Shown here: piece by piece, positions 54,333 to 61,622 of the stretch
Layout: every line of letters starts with the position of its first letter
Numbering within the stretch: position 1 is the stretch's first letter
DNA from: CALKAL01 sp051846895
GTDB taxonomy: Bacteria; Bacillota; Bacilli; Bacillales; Alkalibacillaceae
Direction of reading: 5' to 3'
DNA length: 64,000 nt
NCBI GenBank assembly: GCA_051846895.1
Contig: JBPYCQ010000010.1
Location: 37,604-101,603 of the forward strand
Position numbers and translations under genes: made by a program
Notes under the pieces: generated by a model
Seen by the model: the letters and a program-made list of their open reading frames with translations, nothing else
Databases searched by the model: none
Told to the model about the DNA's origin: nothing

Positions 54333-54890
54333 TCAATATTTTTCCACATATATAGTTAAAACTTGCGCTTCCTTGTTATCAACGGGAAGGAAAAAATGAG
54401 GTTTTGATCCGTCAAAGTATGCTGTATCATGTGTAACCATTCTATATTTCTTTCCATCGTAAAGAAGGTCAATCTTACCATCAAGAACATATATAAACTC
54501 ATCTTCCATATGTGTGTAAGGTTCTTGTCTAGTTGCGATATTTTTAGGTGTAACATATACAACCATTGGCTCAATTCCAGTTAACTTGGATCGTTTAGCA
54601 AGTAACTCGTAAGAATAGCCCATATCTATATCTTCAATTTTCCCTCTTCTATTATTTCCCGCCATAATTTCTATATCCTTATCTATTTGATCATCTATGA
54701 GCCAAGAGAGTTTAACTCCTAATGTATCACTAATTCTCGATAGAGTTGCCATCGCGGCACTAGTTTTTCCGTTTTCAATTTTAGATAGTAGGCTTTTTGA
54801 AATATCACATTCATCTGCAATTTGCTGTTGGGTTTTCTTTTGTTTTATACGCAATGTTTTTATTTTTTCTCCAAGTAATAATAAGTCCAT
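54333..54890 (-). CDS. XRE-family regulator with C-terminal cupin domain
   Basis: A 185-aa regulator beginning MDLLLLGEKIKTLR. The HTH is at residues 8-65 (TQQQIADECDISKSLLSKIENG) and a cupin at about 115-180 (EPYTHMEDEFIYVLDGKIDL). AAGGGAGTGA precedes the ATG at 54890. It lies just downstream of the HMG-CoA reductase/permease operon, behind that operon's terminator, and is the obvious candidate for its regulator. The ligand is unknown, and mevalonate is a guess from context. Confidence 0.83.
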   Translation of the reverse strand: MDLLLLGEKIKTLRIKQKKTQQQIADECDISKSLLSKIENGKTSAAMATLSRISDTLGVKLSWLIDDQIDKDIEIMAGNNRRGKIEDIDMGYSYELLAKRSKLTGIEPMVVYVTPKNIATRQEPYTHMEDEFIYVLDGKIDLLYDGKKYRMVTHDTAYFDGSKPHFFLPVDNKEAQVLTIYVEKY

Positions 54891-54932
54891 TGTAATCACT
54901 CCCTTAACTCTTACTCTAGTATAATATTACTA

Positions 54933-54972
54933 CAAAAAAATAACCACCACACTATTGATAATGTGGTGGCTA
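54933..54972 (-). terminator. terminator of the HMG-CoA reductase/permease operon
   Basis: On the minus strand ATAGCCACCACATT pairs with GTGTGGTGGTTAT, followed by TTTTTTTG, 20 bp after the permease stop codon. Confidence 0.85.
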
Positions 54973-54992
54973 TCTTATAAAACTTGAATACC

Positions 54993-56345
54993 TTAACCAA
55001 ATAAACCTAGTAGCCACGGTGCAGCATATAATATCATAAACATAACACCATAGTTAACCCCATTACGATATAAAATACCAGCAACTAATGCTACAAGTAA
55101 TGTACCAAAAATATTAATTAATCCTGCATCCATAAATGCCAACATAACAACTAATCCTGCGAATAAACCAATTAAAGCTTCATGTGGTATGTACTTGAAA
55201 ACAAAACCACATATTTGACTTGCATATCTTATAACAACATAGAATGTAATCAATAAAGCGACTGCAGCACCAATAACAGTTACAATAATAATTTCTGATG
55301 GTGACAGTAAATGATGGATATTATTTTCTGGTGTAAATACTGGTGGTGCATTAAATAAACCAGCCGCAGGTCCTATAGCCATTGGTGATAAAGGTAATCC
55401 AATTGCAATTAAAGGAATTAGTGTACCAGAAAGATAAGCTGCATTCGTTACTCCATCCATCGTTGAAAGAGCTCGACTTGCTCGTTTGATTGGGTCTTTC
55501 ACATGTCTTGATATAACATCACCAATAAATACAGTCATTCCAACAGGTGATAAAAAGAACGTTAATGTCCCAACAGCACTTCCTGCAGCTGAAGAGCCGA
55601 CTTCTTTCTTATCTAATATTTTAAATGGGTTAGGTAAACCTTTTTCATCTTGACTTTTTCTAATTGTTATTTCTTTCTTACCTAGGAAAGGAAGGTTCAA
55701 TCTATGATTTTTATTTAAAAGCTCAAATAATGAAAAAATAATTGGACCAATAGTAATCCCTAAGAAGAAAGAGACAAATACAGTTACATTAGACGGTATT
55801 ATTTCCAAACCCCAATATAAGTGACGTAATCCTTGTATTAATATAGCAAACGGAACAATGATAGCTAAAGATAAAATTTTATTTCTAGACATTAATGCAA
55901 GGAAAATTGCGCCTAAGAAAAATATTAAACCGGCATAACTACTTATTTTATCTGCATACGGTAATATTAAACTAGCAACTAAAAAGCTTAATGGAATTGC
56001 AATAAGTGTACCAATGACAGAACCAGAAGACATTTTCTTAATACTTAAATCAGGTAGACCCTTTTCTTTTAATACCATTGCATGTTCAACCATTGGCGCT
56101 GACATAACTCCACCTGGGATACCAGCAACTGCGACTGGAATAGAGTCTGTTAGTTTTTTAGCAACTATTGCGGAAATAAAAAATGCTAAGATTACATAAG
56201 GCGAAAATCCTGACAGTACTAATGCTATTGTTACTGGAGCAAGTACAGCTGTTTCATCAGTACCTGGCGCAATCCCAATAATCGTGTAAAGCGCAGCTCC
56301 TGCAATACTAGCCAATATCAGCTGCATTATAATCATCGGATCCAT
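54993..56345 (-). CDS. tripartite tricarboxylate transporter TctA family permease
   Basis: A 450-aa membrane protein with about 10-12 TM segments. TctA-like marks are IGIAPGTDETAVLAPVTIAL near residue 25 and NAAYLSGTLIPLIAIGLPLSP in the second half, which mirror the paired Gly/Pro loops of the family. A TctC binding protein is absent. Being co-transcribed with HMG-CoA reductase it is a candidate mevalonate importer. The ATG at 56345 has AAGGAG 9 nt upstream, and 56351 is an alternative. Its start overlaps the upstream small gene by 38 bp. Confidence 0.78.
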   Translation of the reverse strand: MDPMIIMQLILASIAGAALYTIIGIAPGTDETAVLAPVTIALVLSGFSPYVILAFFISAIVAKKLTDSIPVAVAGIPGGVMSAPMVEHAMVLKEKGLPDLSIKKMSSGSVIGTLIAIPLSFLVASLILPYADKISSYAGLIFFLGAIFLALMSRNKILSLAIIVPFAILIQGLRHLYWGLEIIPSNVTVFVSFFLGITIGPIIFSLFELLNKNHRLNLPFLGKKEITIRKSQDEKGLPNPFKILDKKEVGSSAAGSAVGTLTFFLSPVGMTVFIGDVISRHVKDPIKRASRALSTMDGVTNAAYLSGTLIPLIAIGLPLSPMAIGPAAGLFNAPPVFTPENNIHHLLSPSEIIIVTVIGAAVALLITFYVVIRYASQICGFVFKYIPHEALIGLFAGLVVMLAFMDAGLINIFGTLLVALVAGILYRNGVNYGVMFMILYAAPWLLGLFG

Positions 56346-56580
56346 CTTCATTCACTCCTTCTACTTTTACATTTCTTTTAGGCTTAATAATAATACTGCT
56401 GATTATAAAACCTATTACTCCACCTACTAGCCCAAAAATAAGTGGCTGAGGGCTTTCTCCTGGTGCAATGATATAGCCTCCTAAAGTAAAAGCGATACAT
56501 ATTGTCATAGCAATTATCAAGTCTTTAATATCAACGTTATCTCCCCAAATATCCACCAAAGTTTGTTTTTCTTCTGACAT
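56308..56580 (-). CDS. small two-helix membrane protein, possible TctB-like subunit
   Basis: A 90-aa protein with TM helices at about residues 20-42 and 47-65 and an acidic C-terminal tail (VEGVNEDGSDDYNAADIG). It lies between the reductase and permease genes and overlaps the permease start by 38 bp. In TctABC systems a small membrane subunit (TctB) accompanies TctA, and this may be a shortened counterpart. AAGGGGGTG precedes the ATG. Confidence 0.65.
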   Translation of the reverse strand: MSEEKQTLVDIWGDNVDIKDLIIAMTICIAFTLGGYIIAPGESPQPLIFGLVGGVIGFIISSIIIKPKRNVKVEGVNEDGSDDYNAADIG

Positions 56581-56615
56581 TTATTCACACCCCCTTTGCT
56601 TAAAAGTGTTATAGT

Positions 56616-57875
56616 TTATTTTTGTAAATTCTCGACAATACGCTTAATCGTATCAAAAGTGAACTTGCCTTCTTTTGAGGCCAAATCAATCACTTGATCA
56701 ATTTCATCCTCTTTAGCACCTGCCATAGCAGCTAAATTTCTAGCATGTAATTTCATGTGTCCTTTTTGGATTCCATCTGTTGCTAAAGCCCTTAATGCAG
56801 CGAAGTTTTGAGCTAGGCCTACGGATGCAATTATCCCTGCCAGCTCCTCTGCTGAACTAGGGTTCAATATTTTTGTTACAGCTTTAGCAACTGGATGTGA
56901 TTGAGTTGCTCCCCCCACTAACCCAACAGCTAAAGGAAGTTCAATTGTACCGTAAATATCACCATTTTCTGATAGCTCAAATTTAGTTAATGATTGATAA
57001 TGTCCATTCTTAGCTGCATATGCATGAGCACCTGCTTCTATTGCTCGAGTATCATTACCTGTTGCCAAAACTACTGAAGTAATACCATTCATAATTCCCT
57101 TATTGTGAGTAGCTGCACGGTAAGGATCTTTCGTTGCTAAATCATATCCATACATAAATCGTTTTAACAATTGTTTATCTCCATTAAAAGGGTCTTTAAA
57201 AACTGCACTAGCACGCACAATTCTTCTATCAGCTAGATTTGATAAAATTCTTAGTACAACTTTCCCTCCAGTTATCTCTTCTAAAAGTGGGGCACAGGCT
57301 TCCGCCATTGTATTAACGGCATTTGCTCCCATCGCATCTAGGGTGTCGACTATTAGATGTACAATTAACATTTTTTCTTTTTCACCATTAATGACATGTA
57401 AATCTAAATCAATTGCTCCTCCACCAATAGACACTAGTGTTGGATCCTGCTCGTTACACAACTTTATAATTTCTTCCTTTTTCTCATATACCTTTGCCAT
57501 TGCAAAATATGGATTATTAACCTCGGTTATTTGCACTTGAGCTCTCATTATTGAACCAGTATAGGAAGTCTTAAAACCACCTGTATCATAAGCATATCTT
57601 GCTGCGTTACTAGCTGCGGCAACGACTGATGGCTCTTCTGTTGCCATTGGTATTAGTACATCGCGACTATTAACTTTAAAATTAACCGCGATCCCAATTG
57701 GAATTGGTAAAGTTCCCACAACATTTTCGATCATTCTGTCCGCTTGGTTTACATCAAACTTTTGATTCTGATTTATAATCTCTTTTTCTTGTTCTGTAAG
57801 GTTGGCAATCTCTGTAACCTTTTCTAATCTCTCTTTTGGTGACAATTGGTAAAACTTCGGTATTCTTGAAGACAT
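56616..57875 (-). CDS. mvaA: hydroxymethylglutaryl-CoA reductase, class II (degradative type)
   Basis: A 419-aa class II HMG-CoA reductase. Conserved parts are ENVVGTLPIPIGIAVNF, catalytic Glu in ATEEPSVVAAASNAAR, DAMGANAVNTMAEA of the cofactor site, catalytic Lys in ATHNKGIMNG, Asp in TGNDTRAIEAGAHA and His in GHMKLHARNLA. Bacillaceae usually make isoprenoids by the MEP pathway, and no other mevalonate-pathway gene is nearby. A catabolic role, mevalonate to HMG-CoA, is therefore likely. AAGGAGGT precedes the ATG. It is the first gene of the operon. Confidence 0.9.
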   Translation of the reverse strand: MSSRIPKFYQLSPKERLEKVTEIANLTEQEKEIINQNQKFDVNQADRMIENVVGTLPIPIGIAVNFKVNSRDVLIPMATEEPSVVAAASNAARYAYDTGGFKTSYTGSIMRAQVQITEVNNPYFAMAKVYEKKEEIIKLCNEQDPTLVSIGGGAIDLDLHVINGEKEKMLIVHLIVDTLDAMGANAVNTMAEACAPLLEEITGGKVVLRILSNLADRRIVRASAVFKDPFNGDKQLLKRFMYGYDLATKDPYRAATHNKGIMNGITSVVLATGNDTRAIEAGAHAYAAKNGHYQSLTKFELSENGDIYGTIELPLAVGLVGGATQSHPVAKAVTKILNPSSAEELAGIIASVGLAQNFAALRALATDGIQKGHMKLHARNLAAMAGAKEDEIDQVIDLASKEGKFTFDTIKRIVENLQK

Positions 57876-57928
57876 AAGTAGTACCTCCTTGTGATTTAAC
57901 GCTTGATGGTAAATAAGTTAAAATAAAA

Positions 57929-57945
57929 AATAAAGCGCTTACATT
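57929..57945. promoter_or_regulatory. cre-like (CcpA) site before mvaA
   Basis: On the minus strand ATGTAAGCGCTTTATT, 55-70 bp before the mvaA start. It fits the cre consensus well around the central AANCGN. It suggests glucose repression of mevalonate use. Confidence 0.55.
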
Positions 57946-57970
57946 TAACTAATTAAAAAAAGTTTCAAGT

Positions 57971-57989
57971 AATTCAACTATGTTGAATT
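57971..57989. promoter_or_regulatory. palindromic operator candidate before mvaA
   Basis: AATTCAAC-TAT-GTTGAATT is a perfect 8-3-8 inverted repeat, about 95-115 bp upstream of the mvaA start. It is the best candidate site for the operon's specific regulator. Confidence 0.55.
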
Positions 57990-58040
57990 CAGTATATGTT
58001 TAATTTTCTGTATTTTCAAGTATTATTTAAAATTTTGTAT

Positions 58041-58073
58041 AAAAAAACTCCAGCCCTTCTTAAGCTAGAGTTT
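58041..58073 (-). terminator. terminator
   Basis: On the minus strand AACTCTAGC pairs with GCTGGAGTT, followed by TTTTTTT. It follows the transglycosylase remnant and overlaps its stop codon. Confidence 0.75.
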
Positions 58074-58203
58074 CTAAATTTAAATTCTTATTCTCGTCTT
58101 CCAAAATCCAAACCTTATATGGATCTCTAGTTGTATCTGTTCTTAGTTTGCACTGTTTCATACCATACATTCCTCTGTTGTAGGCTGTTATAGCCTCTGT
58201 CTA
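58060..58203 (-). pseudogene. lytic transglycosylase 3' remnant
   Basis: The minus-strand frame reads TEAITAYNRGMYGMKQCKLR, matching ALTAYNRGMYGLEKYKMR at the end of the intact transglycosylase at 41021, and runs on to a TAA at 58062. Everything upstream of the match is absent and the sequence joins the duplicated lipoprotein end at about 58204. It has no start codon or ribosome binding site. Confidence 0.75.
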
Positions 58204-58228
58204 ACAGCCTTATATTTATTGAATATGT

Positions 58229-58453
58229 TTATTCCATACCAAAAATTACTTTACCATTTCTAATCCAAAATGGTGTTCCTTCTGCTGATGTTCCATCGCC
58301 GTAATGAATATTAACAAAAATTTCATATAACCAATTTTGTTCTCCATTTGGCGAAATTTCATTTTCTAAAACGTTTCCGTTAAGAAATTCCAATGATTCT
58401 ATAGTAAAATTTTTTGTTACATTAGAAATAATCGTTTCATATTCATCTTCTTC
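58229..58453 (-). pseudogene. duplicated 3' end of the lipoprotein gene
   Basis: A near-identical copy of about 210 bp of the 3' end of the lipoprotein gene next to it, ending in its own TAA at 58229. It reads EEDEYETIISNVTKNFTIES and so on to FGME. Only the TAG at 58454 separates it, in the same frame, from the intact gene. Few base differences were seen, so the duplication is recent. Confidence 0.85.
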
Positions 58454-59071
58454 CTATCTTTCGCCAAAAACAACTTTACCATTACTAATCCAAAATGGTG
58501 TTCCTTCTGCTGATGTTCCATCGCCGTAATGAATATTAACATAAATTTCATATAACCAATTTTGTTCTCCATTTGGCGAAATTTCATTTTCTAAAACGTT
58601 TCCGTTAAGAAATTCCAATGATTCTATAGTAAAATTTTTTGTTACATTAGAAATAGTCGTTTCATAATCATCTTTGTCGGAATCTTTGTTGTAGTATAGT
58701 TTTCCGGTGGCTAATTCAGAAAGTTCTTCTCCGTGATGTTCTTGGTTATTTAATATTAATAATACTTTTGTCGTAACATCTTTAGCAATTTCATGCATTT
58801 CTTTTTCGGTTAATTCATAATCTTCATCTTTCGCATCTGTTTTTTCTTCTTTGTTTTCTTCTTTGTTTTCTTCTTTGTTTTCTTCTTTTTCATCATTTTC
58901 ATTTTCTTTGCTTTCTTTTTTAACTTTCTCGTTTTGCTTTTCTTGTTTTTTCTCTTCATCGGTCTGATTCACAACATCAGTTTCTTTTACCTCTTCATCA
59001 CTATCTTCTGAACAAGCGAATAAGAAAATCGTTGCAAAAATTAATACAAATGTTAATAAGTATTTTTTCAT
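58454..59071 (-). CDS. lipoprotein with charged low-complexity linker
   Basis: A 205-aa lipoprotein. The signal (MKKYLLTFVLIFATIFLFAC, lipobox LFAC, Cys20) is followed by a Lys/Glu/Asn-rich linker containing three EENK repeats (about residues 65-80) and a C-terminal domain of about 115 residues with NWLYEIYVNIHYGDGTS. GGAGGG lies 6 nt before the ATG. The 3' end is duplicated in tandem. Function is unknown. Confidence 0.8.
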   Translation of the reverse strand: MKKYLLTFVLIFATIFLFACSEDSDEEVKETDVVNQTDEEKKQEKQNEKVKKESKENENDEKEENKEENKEENKEEKTDAKDEDYELTEKEMHEIAKDVTTKVLLILNNQEHHGEELSELATGKLYYNKDSDKDDYETTISNVTKNFTIESLEFLNGNVLENEISPNGEQNWLYEIYVNIHYGDGTSAEGTPFWISNGKVVFGER

Positions 59072-59674
59072 AATTGACCCTCCGTCTTTTATATTTTTTG
59101 ATAGAAATTCATCACTTACTACCTTTGGGTTAGGCTAGATGTGTGATGTCATATTTATAGATTTTATGACGAACTATCAATAAATACACTCCTTTTCTAA
59201 ATGCTATTATATATTTCAATTATAACAATAAGAGTTGAAAATTTGTGAAATTATTCATTTTTTTATATTTTTTTCTTCTAGAGAAATCAATAATTCGATA
59301 CCGATGCTTTGCACAGCCTAGAAGATTGGCTGTTTCCTTATACTGCAATCTGGTCTGCTTGTATACCCATAACAAATTATCACGTGCCCATGTAATAAAT
59401 CCCGAAAATGCAAAAAAAGATAAATGCTTTACCGCTAAAATTCAAAATATTTATTATTTATCCCAAAACACGTTATCAATCTTATAAACGAGCTTGATCC
59501 TAACCTTATAGTTGTGTTATTGAACAGTTTCTTGAGGGGGGCTTCTAAATTTTCTACCAAGTTGAAAATTCCATTCAAGTTACATTAATCTGGTGATAAA
59601 TGATTCATTGTTCAAATCTAGCATGCTACTTGATAGATTAACTTAAATTATTAAGAATGTATAAGTCCTTAATC

Positions 59675-59712
59675 GTGCAGTTTATTAAACTGGTAAACTG
59701 TACGTTTTTTTA
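59675..59712 (+). terminator. orphan terminator
   Basis: CGTGCAGTTTA pairs with TAAACTGTACG (one wobble) around TTAAACTGG, followed by seven T. No gene precedes it on the plus strand. Confidence 0.75.
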
Positions 59713-59860
59713 ATGTTTGTTAAACGTATTGTCATTGAGTGGTAAATTGGCTGAGTTAACACCTAGAAAAAAAGTATGGCAAGTGGTAAAATCTCGTGTG
59801 CGTAATCATAAAGATTAAAGCGGCAATGGAGAAGGTTTACAGACAAAATTATTGATAAAC

Positions 59861-59893
59861 AAAAAACTACACCTATTTCGTGTAGTTTAGCTT
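59861..59893 (-). terminator. orphan terminator
   Basis: On the minus strand AAACTACAC pairs exactly with GTGTAGTTT around GAAATAG, followed by TTTG. Upstream on the same strand is a short hydrophobic frame (59763-59984) that runs into the hairpin. Confidence 0.7.
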
Positions 59894-60005
59894 TACTTAT
59901 AAAAAGAAAACTCGCCAAGACTATGCTCGCGAGGGTCGCCAAGACAGGACTATTTCCTTCTTGACTACATTCATTATACAACATATTTGCGATTTTTCAA
60001 GACTT

Positions 60006-60317
60006 CTAAAATAAAAAATCGTCTACTTTTTGAGAATATATTTTTAATTTTTTTAGATAATCAATTGGATTTAGATCATTATACCCTTTTACCTTAATTG
60101 CGACTTTATCTACCTCTACCTGCCATAAATCCCTCGCAAGTACTGTTGCAATAAAGTCGACTATTTCAGACCCCGAATGTGGCATGTCTTTTTTCTGACC
60201 AACTTCGTCTTTTCCGATAAAACGTACTTCATCAGATATTCTTGTAACTGCCTCAGGTTTAAAGTGTCTTGTACCTAACGTTATTGAGTGATGATATGCC
60301 TGTTTAATTTTTATAAG
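60006..60317 (-). pseudogene. truncated hypothetical gene without start codon
   Basis: A frame of 103 codons reads QAYHHSITLGTRHFKPEA, RFIGKDEVGQKKDMPHSG and ends YSQKVDDFLF. The only ATG lies in its middle and no ribosome binding site precedes any codon. Composition looks coding. It begins 32 bp after the stop codon of the gene at 60352 and may be the broken tail of the same or another gene. I do not recognise the family. Confidence 0.4.
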
Positions 60318-60351
60318 TTAACTACAGATAATCAATCAGCAAAAGTAAACT

Positions 60352-60717
60352 CTACCTCACAACATTAATTTTACAGTTTTTAAATGGTTTTCTATTAAAC
60401 TCTCTTAACATATCTTCTAACTGAGCTGTTAATCTTTCAGAATATGAAGCCTCGATCGTCATTAATTGCCTTAGTATTTTTTCTGTATCCCGACCATCAG
60501 CGCCTTTGCCCTTTTTGTTAATATATTTTTCTGCCGTCATATCTTTATAGCCTATAAATTTACTAGGCCCAAACAGATCTAATTCAGGAAAGTAGTACCA
60601 CTGTCGGTACAAACTTAAAAAACGGAGAAACTGTTCATTCTTATAATCTAATTCTTGATTAAACCTTATAACATTATCTAACACTTGTTGTTTTGTACTA
60701 ACTAACTCATATTTCAC
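60352..60717 (-). CDS. hypothetical protein
   Basis: A 121-aa soluble protein, VKYELVSTKQQVLDNVIRFN and so on, with FGPSKFIGYKDMTAEKYI near residue 65 and a positively charged end. GAGGGA lies 5 nt before the GTG at 60717, so the longer frame to 60771 is not preferred. The FGPSKFxGYK pattern recalls N-terminal parts of some nuclease-associated proteins, but I cannot name the family. It may be a fragment, given the broken frame downstream. Confidence 0.5.
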   Translation of the reverse strand: MKYELVSTKQQVLDNVIRFNQELDYKNEQFLRFLSLYRQWYYFPELDLFGPSKFIGYKDMTAEKYINKKGKGADGRDTEKILRQLMTIEASYSERLTAQLEDMLREFNRKPFKNCKINVVR

Positions 60718-60846
60718 TATTTTTCCCTCAACACTGACAATATGATAAAAAATTGAAAATTGATTACGCAATTAACGATATAGTATGATTAGTAACTGTT
60801 GGTGGCTTGCCTCCTTTGAAAAGTAATATGCCAAAAACCTTTAACA

Positions 60847-60879
60847 TAACGTGACTTCCATCCTACATATATCACGTTA
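60847..60879 (-). terminator. possible terminator after the NERD gene
   Basis: TAACGTGA pairs exactly with TCACGTTA across 17 nt. The stem includes the NERD stop codon region, and only a weak U tract follows. Confidence 0.4.
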
Positions 60880-61420
60880 AGGAGCTTTCTTCGTAAACCG
60901 ACACTTCGGGAAGTTACTACAACCGTAAAAGGTTCCGTATTTACCCTTTTTCAAAGACAATTTCCCTCCGCATTTTGGACATGTGTATTGCTGCAAACTT
61001 CCTTTTTCTTTTCTAACCTTCTCCGTTCTCTTACTTTTTAAAGCTTGAACATGCTCTTGCTTCACACGCTTTTTCTCTTTCTTATCTTTAATGACTAAAC
61101 CTTCTAGTGTTTGGTTGATTTCCTTTAGTTCCGCTATGCTAATTTTTTGGTTGTCCAACTCTTGTATAACCTTGGCTAACTGTGGAAATTGAATGACTCT
61201 AGCAGACTTAAAGTCTTCCTTAAACTTAAAAGTTGAGTTCTGTGAAAATGCGATTATTGAATGAAACTCTAAATCCTCTTTGCCTAAGTAATTCTTTAGG
61301 GCTTGTATGTGGCCATAGTTCTGCCATATTGGGTTGAGAAATTTCTCTTTGCGTTTGTAGATTACTTGTGTCCAATAACGTTGATTTTCTTTCCCGAAGA
61401 TCCACCCCTCATAGTGCTTT
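60877..61420 (-). pseudogene. NERD nuclease-related protein with topoisomerase-type zinc finger, 5' end cut off by IS21
   Basis: The remaining 181 codons hold the second half of a NERD domain (HYEGWIFGKENQRYWTQVIY, NPIWQNYGHIQALKNYL), a charged coiled coil and a C4 zinc ribbon (CPKCGGKLSLKKGKYGTFYGC). NERD proteins normally begin some 60-100 residues earlier, with the catalytic region just before NYKGW. The match stops exactly where the IS21 left end begins at 61421. The codons beyond that point come from the IS. Confidence 0.85.
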
Positions 61421-61490
61421 TGTGACTGATAAACTAAATTATACAGTTTCCGATAAATAAGATTATACACTTTTAGTCAGTTGCCGAAGT

Positions 61491-61538
61491 TAGTAGTTTT
61501 TATGAAACTGCCCGAGGGCAGTTTCATAAAAACTACTC
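61491..61538. repeat. 22-bp perfect palindrome in the IS21 left end
   Basis: AGTAGTTTTTATGAAACTGC and two more bases (61492-61513) are exactly complementary to 61516-61537, with GA at the centre. Outer GTTGC and GCAAC extend the pairing. It lies between the left end and istA and may stop transcription entering the element. Confidence 0.85.
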
Positions 61539-61622
61539 TCGCAACTTGAAACCAATATAAAAATCACTCTATCACTGGTATTATATTGATAGCTTAATTT
61601 CTCAGTGATGGAGGGTAAAAAG

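Larger units (their letters stand above)
59072..60005. other. region of decayed sequence with orphan terminators
   Basis: No gene with a convincing start was found in 930 bp. Open frames at 59245-59487 (+) and 59763-59984 (-) lack ribosome binding sites or family marks. Two good terminators (59675-59712 on plus, 59861-59893 on minus) have no intact gene in front of them, which suggests lost genes or small RNAs. Confidence 0.5.

Noticed and set aside
56616..57875. Biosynthetic HMG-CoA reductase of an isoprenoid pathway
   Set aside because: No other mevalonate-pathway gene is nearby, and it is linked to a permease and a cre site, which fits catabolism better. The genome was not available to exclude it.
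59245..59487. 80-codon plus-strand ORF
   Set aside because: It has no ribosome binding site, an unlikely composition and no family marks. The other strand is equally open here.
59763..59984. 73-codon hydrophobic ORF as a type I toxin gene
   Set aside because: It reads through a strong terminator and does not match a toxin family I know. It is only mentioned as a lead.
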